From Candidatus Zhuqueibacterota bacterium (GTDB lineage: Bacteria > Zhuqueibacterota > Zhuqueibacteria > Residuimicrobiales > Krinioviventaceae): a stretch of DNA of 64,000 bases. The position numbers and the translations under genes were made by a program. The notes beneath the pieces are model-generated. The model ran no database searches and was not told where the DNA came from. It saw only the letters and a list, made by a program, of their open reading frames with translations. The stretch is from assembly GCA_016934825.1 (NCBI GenBank), contig JAFGSB010000084.1, positions 1 to 64,000 on the forward strand, read 5' to 3'. Positions 55,701-64,000 of this stretch are shown here, one piece after another (position 1 is the first letter of the stretch; every line of letters begins with the position of its first letter).

Positions 55701-56488
55701 CGTTGCTGGGAAACAGCCAATTCGACGGCGGCCTTTCCGACAATATCATTGACAAATCCGCTTTTTACAATTACGGTCAGTAAACTATCGGATTTATGAA
55801 ATCGTCCTGATTGCGCATACAATTGCGATTTTAACAAATTGGCTTTCAGGGCAACGTTATCCTGGACCTGGCTGCCGGTAATTTTATTTAACTCGTTAAA
55901 TGCCGGGGTCAATTGACCCTGCCGGCCCTGAATTTCCGCTAACAGTAAATACGCTTCAAATCGTAACGGATGAGTTGAAAAATTTTCCGTTATAAAATTA
56001 ACCGCGTCAAGCGCCCTGGTAAAATCGGCTAATTCTAAATATGTCTGCGCCGCCCTGAGTTGCGCTTCAGGAACAAGATTGCTTTTCGGGGTGAATAACT
56101 TTAAACGCTCAAAAGTAAGGGCGGAGTTTATATAATCCTGTAATTTGAATAATATCAGGGCCCTGTTAAATAACGCCTGATCGGTCAATGAGGACTGAGG
56201 ATATTTTAACAAAAGGTCCAGGTATGTTTTGGCCGCCCTGTTTAGACTATCCGATTTCTCAAAACTTAACGCGGCGTTAAAAAATGCCTGCGGAGCATTA
56301 ATGCTGGTTGGAAAGTTTTCGGTAAATTTCATATATTGCTGGGCCGCGAGATCATACATCCCTTTATCGAATAACTGCAATGCGAACTGAAAATCCTGCT
56401 CTTCCTGTATGATATTTTGCTGGGCATATACATGTGTACTAAAGACAATAACCGTAAACATTAAAAATATTTTATTGATTCCTGACAC
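52775..56488 (-). CDS. Exported 1237-residue TPR-repeat protein
   Basis: A signal peptide (1-22, ending VYAQ) is followed by helical TPR repeats over almost the whole length. Early examples are FDKGMYDLAAQQYMKFTENFP and AAKTYLDLLLKYPQSSLTDQAL; later ones include FEQAEKSFKNLIKKYDEIPEGAQGELGLARM and FDKAIELLQQVVRERGATDNIGRAA. The pattern of xxAxFxxA.....YP is that of YbgF/BamD-type outer-membrane TPR proteins. No catalytic domain. The start GTG shares its G with the uvrD stop (TAGTG). It is a possible scaffold for envelope assembly. Confidence 0.78.
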   Translation of the reverse strand: MSGINKIFLMFTVIVFSTHVYAQQNIIQEEQDFQFALQLFDKGMYDLAAQQYMKFTENFPTSINAPQAFFNAALSFEKSDSLNRAAKTYLDLLLKYPQSSLTDQALFNRALILFKLQDYINSALTFERLKLFTPKSNLVPEAQLRAAQTYLELADFTRALDAVNFITENFSTHPLRFEAYLLLAEIQGRQGQLTPAFNELNKITGSQVQDNVALKANLLKSQLYAQSGRFHKSDSLLTVIVKSGFVNDIVGKAAVELAVSQQRQGMYAKSNELVANLVAKDLRGDFKNRLLMISGDNSYLAGDFDAALRRYNQCSKPELPLNYQCALEFRKGFMNRKSGKNKQAIVHFSAIVADTACPNPVIKHKSLQHYAYLLCEEGESLEAVHVLQENLYNDQTGLFKDETLFALGSIQEKYLHDPAGARNSYASISTISPKSRLVDDAQLNIARSWEVENNIPQAIMGYQRYLNLFPGADNYENVENRLNILKKIVPASPEQIQKSFNELFIPNFSNISGPQKLLEWIKTEINIFHNYERALSLIKQAFLADTNEQLNKDELYYLRARCHSALAEKYFLENQPLKTASHIDTLNQTVSQLQSNYASSKWTHWAKFQAVNTSLINITNPGEKIQILETALLDFPRESEYDSMRNVLNVRLVREIVAGNADSTNWLKLQKAGLVCSEILSKPAGDVIYARALQLDAQILHRLGETDSAVVLLTKSIKLNHNATILDSKILLADIYLEKGENDKALAVYENISSNYYYSNRAIAIKTKHINILIGQGKHEKAESILKKEIPPIPEELKPLYLDQENDEELLWLSAQLKSQNAANPLNAMQAYRDYIYTSKLKKYQPQALLAMGELAMQLNNRDVAVGHFEELIKNYPADTLAQIARVKSADIYYDQGLYQEARVKYNGIKSELTGDLAVHANAREVLCDYKLGNLSRAKTMADDFSKRFDAQNFEALFLYEEGMYFIKQKDFEQAEKSFKNLIKKYDEIPEGAQGELGLARMYVITGKPDDALKILTKIPEKYKDPDILASAYLNLADFYYENRLLSQCISACENVLKYQKPGILHAQAMNMLIKSYDEFRLKDKAIAQIREYIDLYPDNSDILEKKVKIGVLLYELKDYERAINQLKQVKPLVSADEEPEVQYWIAKCYADKGETAQAIIEFLKVKLLSKPTKLPWGVTALYEAGLSYRKLGNFDKAIELLQQVVRERGATDNIGRAANARIIEIQQEMENKSFDG

Positions 56489-58677
56489 TATAATATCTCC
56501 AATTTAGCATAAGGTAATACAAGTCTTTTTTCCCCGACGGTATCGAATAAAACCAAAAGTTTTACACCATACCGGTTATCAATTTTTAAAATGACCCCCT
56601 TGCCGAATAACTGGTGCTTAACTCTCATACCGACATGGTACTCTTTATATTCCTGTGATTCATTTTCATAATCCGGCATGGAATTTGGATTGTCAAACAA
56701 TTGCGGACGCCGGATTTGATGTGATTTCACGCTTTTGCTCATAACCGATTCGATAAACCGGGTATCCAGTTCATTCAAAAACCGGGATTTGACCTGGGCG
56801 GGATTTTCACTGAATTTTCTCCGGTTTTTTGCCCATGTTAAATAAAGTTTGTCCTTTGCGCGTGTAGCGCCGACATAAAATAGCCGCCGCTCTTCTTCCA
56901 GTGCGAAAGGATCGTCACTCATTCTGGACAGGGGAAATAATCCATCTTCCAGTCCCGTTATAAAAACAACCGGAAATTCAAGCCCCTTGGCGGCGTGTAA
57001 TGTCATTAAGGTTACGGCATTCTTTTTGTCATCCCAACTGTCAATATCCGTCGTCAGGGAAACATGCTGTAAAAATTCTTCCAGGGTGGTGCCGCTGGTA
57101 GAATGGGAAAAATCAACGATAGCCACCAATAGTTCGCGTATGTTTTCAGCCCTGGTCTGGGATTCCACCGACGTATCTTCTTTAAACTGTTTTAAAATTC
57201 CGGTTTCTTCAATAAGCGACGACGCGATTTCGGCAGGTGATAATTCTTTCCGCAGGGAGCGGTACTTTTTGAGTAATTTATAAAATGAAGTCACTCTCTT
57301 TGCCGTTGGCTCCTGTATACCCGGCACGGAGGAGGCTTTGGAGAGCGTTTTAAATAATGTTTTATTGTTTTCCTGAGCAAAAGTTTGCAGTTTATTCACC
57401 GTAACATCCCCGATCCCGCGCAGGGGATAATTAATAATTCTTTTTAAACTGATCGTATCGGCGGGATTTACCAGGACTTTTAAATAGGCAAGAACATCTT
57501 TGACTTCTTTGCGTTCATAGAATTTTACACCGCCGACAATAACATACGGTATTCCATCCGCACGCAGCGAGTCTTCCAGAACGCGTGACTGGGCGTTGGT
57601 TCGATACAAAACAGCAAAATCATAAAACCGCCTGTCGGCTTTTCTGAATTCGATTCCGATCTGGTTAACCACATAACGGGCCTCTTCGCGTTCATCAAAA
57701 ACCGTCATTAAAGTTACGGTCTCTCCAACCGGTCTGTCCGTCCATAATTTCTTTGCATGACGTTTAATATTATTTTTAATCACCGAATGCGCAGCCGATA
57801 AGATATTTTGAGTAGACCGGTAATTTTGTTCGAGCCGAAATTTAGCGCAATTCGGATAATCGGCTTCAAATTCTAAAATATTGCGAACGTCTGCGCCGCG
57901 CCATCGATAAATCGATTGATCATCATCCCCCACAACACAAATATTTTTCCTTTTTTCCGCTAACAAATGTAATACTTCATATTGTGCCCGATTGGTATCC
58001 TGATATTCATCAACAAGCAAATAATTAAATTTATTCTGGTAATTTTCCTTAACATCGGGATACTGCTGAAAAAGATGAATGGGTTTTATCAGCAGGTCAT
58101 CGAAATCCATTGCGTTTAACACTATTAAACGTTTTTCATATTCAATATATACTTTGGCGGCAACCTCGTCGACCGGATTACCTGCCTGTTCGGTTAATTG
58201 CTGCGGCGATATCATCGCGTTTTTGGCCGCGCTGATCTTGTAACTGATCATTTTGGGAGACAGGTTTTGTATGGATAATTTGAGATCGCCCATAATTATT
58301 TTTATCAGGGTTAACTGGTCATCGACATCATATATTGAAAAATTGCTGTTATATCCGATTTTTTCGCCTTCGCGTCGTAACAATCTGGCAAAGAGTGAAT
58401 GAAATGTACCGATCCACATTCCGGCAAGCATTTCCGGTATAAGCTTTTGAATTCTTTCCCGCATTTCCGCAGCGGCTTTATTGGTAAAGGTCATTGCCAG
58501 TATTTGGTATGGAGCCGCTTTCTTTTCAGATAATATATGCGCAATACGGTATGTTAACACACGGGTTTTGCCGCTTCCTGCACCGGCTAAAATAAGCACC
58601 GGACCGTCAATATGACAGACGGCTTTGCGCTGCTCCTCATTTAAATCAGTGTATATCCACTGCAGATCATTTTTCAC
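56488..58677 (-). CDS. pcrA: UvrD/PcrA-type DNA helicase
   Basis: 729 residues, superfamily 1A. All helicase motifs are visible: LNEEQRKAV (Q motif), GAGSGKTRVL (I), DEYQDTN (II), GDDDQSIYRWRGA (III), QNYRST (IV), MTLHAAKGLEFPVVFI (V) and YVGATRAKDKLYL (VI). The C-terminal Tudor-like piece (VGMRVKHQLFGKGVILKI) is typical of PcrA. It unwinds DNA 3' to 5' in repair and clears RecA or stalled polymerase. The gene overlaps mltG by 11 bases upstream. Confidence 0.95.
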   Translation of the reverse strand: MKNDLQWIYTDLNEEQRKAVCHIDGPVLILAGAGSGKTRVLTYRIAHILSEKKAAPYQILAMTFTNKAAAEMRERIQKLIPEMLAGMWIGTFHSLFARLLRREGEKIGYNSNFSIYDVDDQLTLIKIIMGDLKLSIQNLSPKMISYKISAAKNAMISPQQLTEQAGNPVDEVAAKVYIEYEKRLIVLNAMDFDDLLIKPIHLFQQYPDVKENYQNKFNYLLVDEYQDTNRAQYEVLHLLAEKRKNICVVGDDDQSIYRWRGADVRNILEFEADYPNCAKFRLEQNYRSTQNILSAAHSVIKNNIKRHAKKLWTDRPVGETVTLMTVFDEREEARYVVNQIGIEFRKADRRFYDFAVLYRTNAQSRVLEDSLRADGIPYVIVGGVKFYERKEVKDVLAYLKVLVNPADTISLKRIINYPLRGIGDVTVNKLQTFAQENNKTLFKTLSKASSVPGIQEPTAKRVTSFYKLLKKYRSLRKELSPAEIASSLIEETGILKQFKEDTSVESQTRAENIRELLVAIVDFSHSTSGTTLEEFLQHVSLTTDIDSWDDKKNAVTLMTLHAAKGLEFPVVFITGLEDGLFPLSRMSDDPFALEEERRLFYVGATRAKDKLYLTWAKNRRKFSENPAQVKSRFLNELDTRFIESVMSKSVKSHQIRRPQLFDNPNSMPDYENESQEYKEYHVGMRVKHQLFGKGVILKIDNRYGVKLLVLFDTVGEKRLVLPYAKLEIL

Positions 58678-59728
58678 TGTTGTATGTTCCTTTTAATCTT
58701 TTATCCCGCGCAACCTGGATTCTTATTCGGTCAAATTTCTTCTTGGCGTTTATATGATCGCGTAATGATTGACTGAATATGTGCCCTCCCGTTCCGTCTG
58801 CTACCATATAGTAAAATTGGGTTTGCGCCGGACTAACGGCGGCGTAAATAGCCTTAACGCCCGGATTATTGATCGGACCGGGCGGAAGGCCGGAATATTT
58901 GTATGTGTTGTACGGCGAATCAATTTCCAGGTCTTTATTCAATAATCTCCGGGGATTATCGGGAATAATATATTGTATTGTCGGATCCGCCTGTAACAGC
59001 ATACCGGCTTTAAGACGATTGTGATATACCGATGAAATATATACCATTTCACTGTCAATGATGGCCTCGCCTTCAATAATCGAAGCCAGTGTTAAAATTT
59101 GATTCAGGTCAAAATTATACCGCTTTCCCCGCTCGATCAGGGTATCATTGACATTTTTAAAAAATTGCTGCACCAGTTCATCGATGACCTGTTGTTCCCT
59201 GGTGCCGTACGGAAAATTATAGGTCTCGGGATATAAATATCCCTCCAAAGATGTGGAATGTATTGCAAATGTTTTGATTAAAGTCGTATCATGAACCAGT
59301 TTTATAAATTTTAGTGAGTCGATGTTTAACTTTTTTTTCAGCAAAGACGCGATTTTACGTGAATCCACACCTTCCGGTATCGTCACCTTGATGTAACTTT
59401 GCGGGCCTTCGATCAGGGTTCTGAGAACGTTATAATTCGAACTATTGAGCGGCAACGAAAACTTGCCGGCCCTGATTTTTTGTGTTTTACCAGTCAATTT
59501 TGCCGCAAGGACCAGATTTTTTGAACTCGCGACGACCCCCTGTGTTTCCAGTCGTTCGGCAACATTTATAAATGATTCTCCCCAATCGATGATAAAATTA
59601 ACTTGATCCTGTTTTGCAGAAAAACCAAAAGGCCAGTAAAACAAGTATAAATAGATACAGCAAAAGAATATAATAAAACCTGTTATTAAAAAAAAGGATA
59701 AATATTTCGTATTTATTTTCGCATTCAT
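58667..59728 (-). CDS. mltG: Endolytic murein transglycosylase MltG
   Basis: 353 residues. One N-terminal membrane helix (about 10-32) is followed by the LysM-like half and the YceG domain. The catalytic glutamate lies in ILTLASIIEGEAIIDSEM, followed by YHNRLKAGMLLQADPTIQY and GLPPGPINNPGVKAI, all standard MltG motifs. It cleaves glycan strands near their synthesis site in the periplasm. MITE copy B lies directly upstream and could separate it from its promoter. Confidence 0.95.
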   Translation of the reverse strand: MNAKINTKYLSFFLITGFIIFFCCIYLYLFYWPFGFSAKQDQVNFIIDWGESFINVAERLETQGVVASSKNLVLAAKLTGKTQKIRAGKFSLPLNSSNYNVLRTLIEGPQSYIKVTIPEGVDSRKIASLLKKKLNIDSLKFIKLVHDTTLIKTFAIHSTSLEGYLYPETYNFPYGTREQQVIDELVQQFFKNVNDTLIERGKRYNFDLNQILTLASIIEGEAIIDSEMVYISSVYHNRLKAGMLLQADPTIQYIIPDNPRRLLNKDLEIDSPYNTYKYSGLPPGPINNPGVKAIYAAVSPAQTQFYYMVADGTGGHIFSQSLRDHINAKKKFDRIRIQVARDKRLKGTYNSEK

Positions 59729-59755
59729 ATAAATTATATATCAGTTATGTAATAT

Positions 59756-59935
59756 CACTGGTGTCCGATTAACGGACACCGCTGCCTGATCCGGTTTACA
59801 TTTTCAATAAAATCAAGCTAAAAAATTGGAAAAATTTATTTTTTTCAAACATATCAATTAATGAAATCATATCCGAAAACGTTAATACAATAATATGTTA
59901 CGAGTGTTGCGTCCGGGTTTAACCGGACACTAGTG
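59756..59935. repeat. MITE-like mobile repeat, copy B
   Basis: 180 bases, inverted relative to copy A at 9401-9576. The ends are CACTGGTGTCCGATTAA and, reading in from the other side, CACTAGTGTCCGGTTAA; each is followed by a partner that makes a local palindrome around TTAA. The flanks are identical 9-mers, ATGTAATAT at 59747-59755 and 59936-59944, a perfect target duplication. No open frame or transposase. The element end contributes the TAG stop of the CPBP protease gene. Confidence 0.93.
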
Positions 59936-60706
59936 ATGTAATATTATCATTAGATCATATATCGCATGGGTATAGGCAATAACTCCGAATCCGCGCAGTT
60001 TATATAACACGCATAACAACAAACCCATAAAGAATCTGTAAAAGGCGCTGATTATGGTAAAATTTTCACCGCCAAGGTAATGACTCCAAGAAAACAGTAT
60101 TGAAGAGAACAATGCAGCGGCAAGATAGGCCATATACGGACGAACCTTTAATAAAATCAAGGTATATGCTGAAATCCCGAAAAACAGCACACGAAAAACA
60201 AGTTCTTCGTAAAATCCGGCCCCCAATGACAGCATAATTCCGACATCCTTGACCTCTTTAATATTTATAATCAAAAACAATATTTGCGTAAATTTGGATG
60301 AAATATATCCAATAATTACAGCATATAATCCGCTTTCCAATATGATCCATAAGAAATATTTAAGGTTTAACTTTTTAAAATTCTTTTCTCGAAGATAAAA
60401 TATGATTGTAACAATGACAATAATCAACAGACCGAAAGCAAAAGGTCCGTGAATCCCCATTAAATCGAGTAATTCTTTAAAAATGATATCGGAAAAATTA
60501 CGAACATAATATAACTCGTAATTACCAACAAACAATGTCATGATTTCATAGGCTAACAGGAGTGGAATCGTACTTAACACACCATATAAAGGAGTACGGC
60601 TTGTCAGCAAATAACCCGACCGCGCAAAAATTCTGTCGACATAAAAAAATTTCAGTATTTTTTGGGTAATTTTTGGCGCATCAAATTCTTTCTTCAAATC
60701 AATCAT
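59930..60706 (-). CDS. CPBP-family intramembrane metalloprotease
   Basis: 258 residues with about six or seven membrane helices. The EExxxR motif (GFYEELVFRVLFFG, near 168-180) and the later histidine motif SILFSWSHYLGG give the paired active-site residues of the CPBP (Abi/RCE1-like) family. Substrate unknown. The last codons come from the target duplication and the end of MITE copy B, which supplies the TAG stop. The original C-terminus may therefore have been longer or different. Confidence 0.83.
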   Translation of the reverse strand: MIDLKKEFDAPKITQKILKFFYVDRIFARSGYLLTSRTPLYGVLSTIPLLLAYEIMTLFVGNYELYYVRNFSDIIFKELLDLMGIHGPFAFGLLIIVIVTIIFYLREKNFKKLNLKYFLWIILESGLYAVIIGYISSKFTQILFLIINIKEVKDVGIMLSLGAGFYEELVFRVLFFGISAYTLILLKVRPYMAYLAAALFSSILFSWSHYLGGENFTIISAFYRFFMGLLLCVLYKLRGFGVIAYTHAIYDLMIILHH

Positions 60707-60719
60707 AGTATAATTACTT

Positions 60720-62435
60720 TTAAATTGTATTCCTTTTTTGCCAAGCTCGAAATGAATCGAGTGTCATGGTGTTAATTATGTCTTGTTTCCGGGCCCAGCC
60801 GCGTCTGGCGGTAGCGACACCCAGTTCCATCATCGGTAAATGATTCGGATGATGTGTGTCGGTATTAATCGAAAGTTTAACGCCGTTGTCAATTGCCTTT
60901 TTGATATTTATATCCGACAAGTCAAGGCGGTCCCAATATGAATTGACTTCCAGCGCCGTACCGGTTTCAGCGGCATGTTTTATAATTTCATTCATATCGA
61001 CAGCAAAACCATCGCGTCTGGAGATCAAACGGCCCGTCGGATGACCAATCACATCGACATAGGGATTATGTATGGCCGCCAATGTCCGTTTGGTTGGCTC
61101 GGTTTCGAAGGCGCTGTGTATGGATGAGATAACAAAATCCAGTTTTTTCAGAATATTATCGGAAAAATCCAGATCACCGTTCGGCAAAATATCCACTTCG
61201 CACCCGGCAAGAATATGGAACCCTTTGTTTTGCCGGTTTAACTCGTTTATTTCTTCTATTTGCTGATAAAGCCTGTCTTCGTTCAGCCCGTTCGCGTAAA
61301 ACGCGCTTTTTGAATGGTCGCAAATTGCCATAAAAGTATAGCCGAAGGTCCGAACAATTTCAGACATTTCTTTTATACCAAGCTGTCCGTCGCTGTACGT
61401 GGAATGTATATGTAAATCGGATTTTATATCATCAATAGTTACCAGGTCAGGCAAAGTCCTGGCCAGCGCCGCTTCAATTTCGCCCCTGTCCTCCCTTAAT
61501 TCCGGGGATATCCAGTCCATACCGAGCAGTTTATAAATATCTTCCTCCTCTTCGCCGCCGATTTTCCGGTCGCCGTCGTAAATACCGTACTCATTTATTT
61601 TAAGGCCATGGTTTTTAGCGATGCCTCGTAAACGGATGTTGTGGGCCTGGGAACCCGTAAAATACTGTAAAGCCGCGCCGTAACTCTCCTTTTTGACCAC
61701 TCTCAGATCAACCTGGATCCGGTCATTTAAAATGATACTCGCTTTTGTATCCCCGGCGCCCAGCACCTGGGTAACATTCGGCATTTTCACGAATATTTGC
61801 ACCAGTTCCGGACCGTTATCCGATTCCGCCAAAATATCGATATCATGTACCGTTTCACGCCCCCTTCTTGTTGAACCGGCATGGGACAACCGCTTTAATA
61901 TGGACCCTGCGTTTTCCTTTAAATAGGATTTTATCCCGTCGATTACGGGCAGGGCAATACCAATGGAAATCCGTTCCTGCGACGTTTTCAGTAATTCAAG
62001 ACCTTTGCTTATTTTTGCTATTTTTTTATCCCCCATTCCCGGCAGTTCAGCTAATTTGCCGTTTCGGATGGCTTTTTCGAGATCGTCCAGGGTTTCAACA
62101 CCCAGTTTTTTATAAGCCAGCGCCGCTGTTTTTGGGCCAAAATTCTGTATACTTAATAACAGAAACAGGTCTTTCGGGATTTGTTTGAGCAATTCTTCAT
62201 ATTGACTAATTTTATTGTTAAGCAAATAGTCTTCAATTTTGCCCTGCAAAGCCTTGCCGATACCGGGCAACTCTCCCAGCTTACCCTGTTTCCATATATC
62301 CTCGATATCGGACGTTAAATCGGCAAGCAAACGCGCCGCATTTCTGTAAGCATTGACTTTAAAGGGCACTTCTCCCTTGAATTCAAGGATATCGGCCATC
62401 CTGAAAAATATTTCTGAAATTTCCTGATTTTTCAT
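60720..62435 (-). CDS. polX: DNA polymerase/3'-5' exonuclease PolX
   Basis: 571 residues from the ATG at 62435, preceded by GGAG; the frame extends 14 codons further, but those do not match the family. Domains: 8-kDa/helix-hairpin-helix start (FFRMADILEFKGEVPFKVNAYRNAA), pol-beta-like palm with DIDILAES and IQVDLRVV, and a C-terminal PHP phosphoesterase (LHIHSTYSDGQ, CDHS, GCEVDIL, SSIHSAF, IGHPTGR, NTDTHH). PolX works in base-excision repair. The usual palm carboxylates appear intact. Confidence 0.95.
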   Translation of the reverse strand: MKNQEISEIFFRMADILEFKGEVPFKVNAYRNAARLLADLTSDIEDIWKQGKLGELPGIGKALQGKIEDYLLNNKISQYEELLKQIPKDLFLLLSIQNFGPKTAALAYKKLGVETLDDLEKAIRNGKLAELPGMGDKKIAKISKGLELLKTSQERISIGIALPVIDGIKSYLKENAGSILKRLSHAGSTRRGRETVHDIDILAESDNGPELVQIFVKMPNVTQVLGAGDTKASIILNDRIQVDLRVVKKESYGAALQYFTGSQAHNIRLRGIAKNHGLKINEYGIYDGDRKIGGEEEEDIYKLLGMDWISPELREDRGEIEAALARTLPDLVTIDDIKSDLHIHSTYSDGQLGIKEMSEIVRTFGYTFMAICDHSKSAFYANGLNEDRLYQQIEEINELNRQNKGFHILAGCEVDILPNGDLDFSDNILKKLDFVISSIHSAFETEPTKRTLAAIHNPYVDVIGHPTGRLISRRDGFAVDMNEIIKHAAETGTALEVNSYWDRLDLSDINIKKAIDNGVKLSINTDTHHPNHLPMMELGVATARRGWARKQDIINTMTLDSFRAWQKRNTI

Positions 62436-62560
62436 CAAATCTCCAAAATCGAAAATTAAATATAGAATAATTGTCATGAATAATCAATAAGTATTTGAGA
62501 ATAATTTGGGCGGGAGATATTTATTGTACAATAAAGAATATCTGTTTAAAAAACAGATAA

Positions 62561-63004
62561 TTATACATTACCATTCAGGTAATTGAGTAAATATTGTAAA
62601 CCCTCAATATAACTGTTCAGACCCTTTCCGGAAATTTGTTGAATACAGACCTCTTTTGTTACGGAAATTTTTCGGAAATCTTCCCTTTTATATATATCGG
62701 ATAAATGAACTTCCACGGCCGGCAGTTGGATTCCGGTAATTGCATCACGCAGGGCGTAGCTGTAATGCGTAAAAGCGCCCGGATTTATGACGATCCCGTC
62801 GGCCCATTTACGATTTTCATGTAAAAAATCAATTAACCGGCCTTCGTGATTCGATTGTATTATTTTGATCTTTATCTTTTTTTCAGCCGCCAATTCGGTA
62901 ATTCGCTGATTCACATCATCCAAAGTTAAGCGGCCATAGATGTCCGGTTCTCTTTCCCCCAGTAAATTCAAATTCGGTCCGTGTATAATCAATATTTTAT
63001 GCAT
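62561..63004 (-). CDS. aroQ: Type II 3-dehydroquinate dehydratase
   Basis: 147 residues. [19 protein letters not shown] at the start includes the active-site tyrosine loop; [30 protein letters not shown] and [12 protein letters not shown] complete the site. It removes water from 3-dehydroquinate, the third step of the shikimate pathway. The enzyme for the previous step, aroB, lies 21 bases upstream on the same strand. Confidence 0.96.
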   Translation of the reverse strand: MHKILIIHGPNLNLLGEREPDIYGRLTLDDVNQRITELAAEKKIKIKIIQSNHEGRLIDFLHENRKWADGIVINPGAFTHYSYALRDAITGIQLPAVEVHLSDIYKREDFRKISVTKEVCIQQISGKGLNSYIEGLQYLLNYLNGNV

Positions 63005-63025
63005 AGTACACCGTTACGGTTTGAT

Positions 63026-64000
63026 TTATTTGGAATAAGCCAATACAAAACGGACTGCATCTTGTATATTTTTTTTGGAAACATTGCGCGTTAACATTGC
63101 TTGTCCGATATCTTTGAGCAATACCCATAATTGCCCCTCCCGTGAGCGTTTTTTATCTCTTTGCATGGCATTTATTATTTGTTCTACGGAGATATTCTGG
63201 GGAACAGGTGCCGGATTTAACCTGTCAATTATCGATAACATCTGCTGCGCTTTGGACATCGGAAGCAGATTTTCCAGGGTGGAAAGATGAATCGCTCCGC
63301 GCATACCGTGCAATACGGCTTCTCCGTGTAAAAAAGTATCATAATGTGTTGCGGCTTCCAGGCCGTGGCCGATTGTGTGGCCGAAATTCAATGTGGCGCG
63401 GATACCGGATTCTTTTTCATCCTGTTCGACAATACGAGCTTTAATTGAACAACAGGCGGTTAAAACCTGCTCAAGCAGCGGTATGTTTTTCAGTCCAATA
63501 ATTTCTGCTAAATTATTATCCAGTAAATCAAAAAAAGAGCTGTCTTTTATAAAGCTATACTTTAAGACTTCAGCCAAACCCGCATATATTTCGCGAGTTG
63601 GAAGCGTTCGTAAAACCAGCGGATCAATTAAAACAAATTCGGGTTGATAAAATGAACCGATCAGGTTTTTGCCCAGCGCATGGTTAATGCCCACTTTGCC
63701 GCCGACACTGCTGTCAACCTGGCTCAAAATAGTGGTCGGTACCTGGACAAATTTTATTCCGCGCATAAACGTTGAAGCGATAAATCCTGCCAAATCTCCG
63801 ACTACTCCACCTCCAAAAGCGATAATTGCGGAATGCCGGGTCGCGTTCATTTCCAGCAGTTTCGTATATAAATAATTAGCGGTATCAAGCGATTTTGATT
63901 GTTCCCCCGCCGGGACTTGAAACGTTTTTTGAGCAAGATCCGGTAATTTTTCCCGGATCCAGGGATTGTACAGGCCGTAAACATTCTCATCGGTTATGAT
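63026..64000 (-). CDS. aroB: 3-dehydroquinate synthase, 5' end cut by the window edge
   Basis: 325 codons are inside the window. The reading frame continues past the ATG at 63850 to the last base (IITDENVYGLYN, then GEQSKSLDTAN), so that ATG is internal and the true start is outside the window. NAD and substrate motifs: AFGGGVVGDLAGF, QVPTTILSQVDSSVGGKVGIN, AEVLKY and NFGHTIGHGLEA. It converts DAHP to 3-dehydroquinate, using NAD and a divalent metal. Confidence 0.96.
   Translation of the reverse strand: MITDENVYGLYNPWIREKLPDLAQKTFQVPAGEQSKSLDTANYLYTKLLEMNATRHSAIIAFGGGVVGDLAGFIASTFMRGIKFVQVPTTILSQVDSSVGGKVGINHALGKNLIGSFYQPEFVLIDPLVLRTLPTREIYAGLAEVLKYSFIKDSSFFDLLDNNLAEIIGLKNIPLLEQVLTACCSIKARIVEQDEKESGIRATLNFGHTIGHGLEAATHYDTFLHGEAVLHGMRGAIHLSTLENLLPMSKAQQMLSIIDRLNPAPVPQNISVEQIINAMQRDKKRSREGQLWVLLKDIGQAMLTRNVSKKNIQDAVRFVLAYSK

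Overview
This window looks like a chromosomal segment from an uncultured bacterium of the Fibrobacteres-Chlorobi-Bacteroidetes (FCB) superphylum, of the KSB1/Calditrichota/Ignavibacteria kind. The evidence is two large secreted proteins with a C-terminal FlgD-like sorting domain (NYPNPFNP-type motif), a TonB receptor with a carboxypeptidase-regulatory-like front domain, weak or absent Shine-Dalgarno sites, frequent TTG starts and AT-rich spacers. I cannot fix the phylum from sequence alone. I count 47 protein genes; 44 are on the minus strand. The only plus-strand block is 9.6-12.6 kb (FeoA-like, TM1266-like and TonB receptor genes), which starts next to a mobile repeat and ends in a bidirectional terminator.

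Layout. 0.2-9.2 kb: tRNA-Pro(CGG), small membrane exporter family protein, GT2, secreted SH3-parvulin protein, ispG, kbl and tdh (threonine to glycine) with a PKD surface protein between them, and a lipoprotein carrying only the front domain of M1 peptidases. 9.4-12.7 kb: MITE copy A and the plus-strand block. 12.7-15.8 kb: pentaheme cytochrome c, DUF6132 protein, CoA-disulfide-reductase-like flavoprotein, FmdB. 15.8-21.3 kb: a GC-rich structured spacer, a 1137-residue beta-helix protein with a composition break inside it, a beta-barrel protein, and an 876-base spacer. 21.3-25.4 kb: slipin/NfeD pair, a 6S-RNA-like gene, comM.

25.6-44.9 kb is the most unusual part: fourteen minus-strand genes with gaps of 0-91 bases or overlaps, probably one operon. 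In transcription order it encodes two exported PQQ-like beta-propellers, an anchored propeller, an anchored NHL propeller, a 69-residue anchored four-cysteine protein, a Tat-type four-cluster ferredoxin (NapG-like), a NapH/NosR-like membrane polyferredoxin, a third anchored propeller, a NuoE-NuoF fusion, a flavin/FeS protein that combines NuoG and GltD parts but lacks the pyridine-nucleotide domain of GltD, a propeller lipoprotein, a GT4 glycosyltransferase and a LolD/FtsX-type ABC transporter. All five PQQ-like proteins share a W..(F)RG motif before the first blade. I infer a membrane redox module that joins cytoplasmic NADH to periplasmic FeS and propeller proteins. Its substrate is not visible here.

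45.0-64.0 kb is housekeeping: argG-argH, uvrC, nitroreductase, a frameshifted ClpX-like ATPase, nadC behind a 1237-residue TPR protein, uvrD/pcrA, mltG, a CPBP membrane protease whose stop codon lies in MITE copy B, polX, aroQ and aroB (cut by the window edge).

The two 176/180-base MITE copies lie 50 kb apart in inverted orientation, each with a 9-base target duplication. No transposase, CRISPR array or prophage was seen. Bases 1-247 hold no gene I can support.
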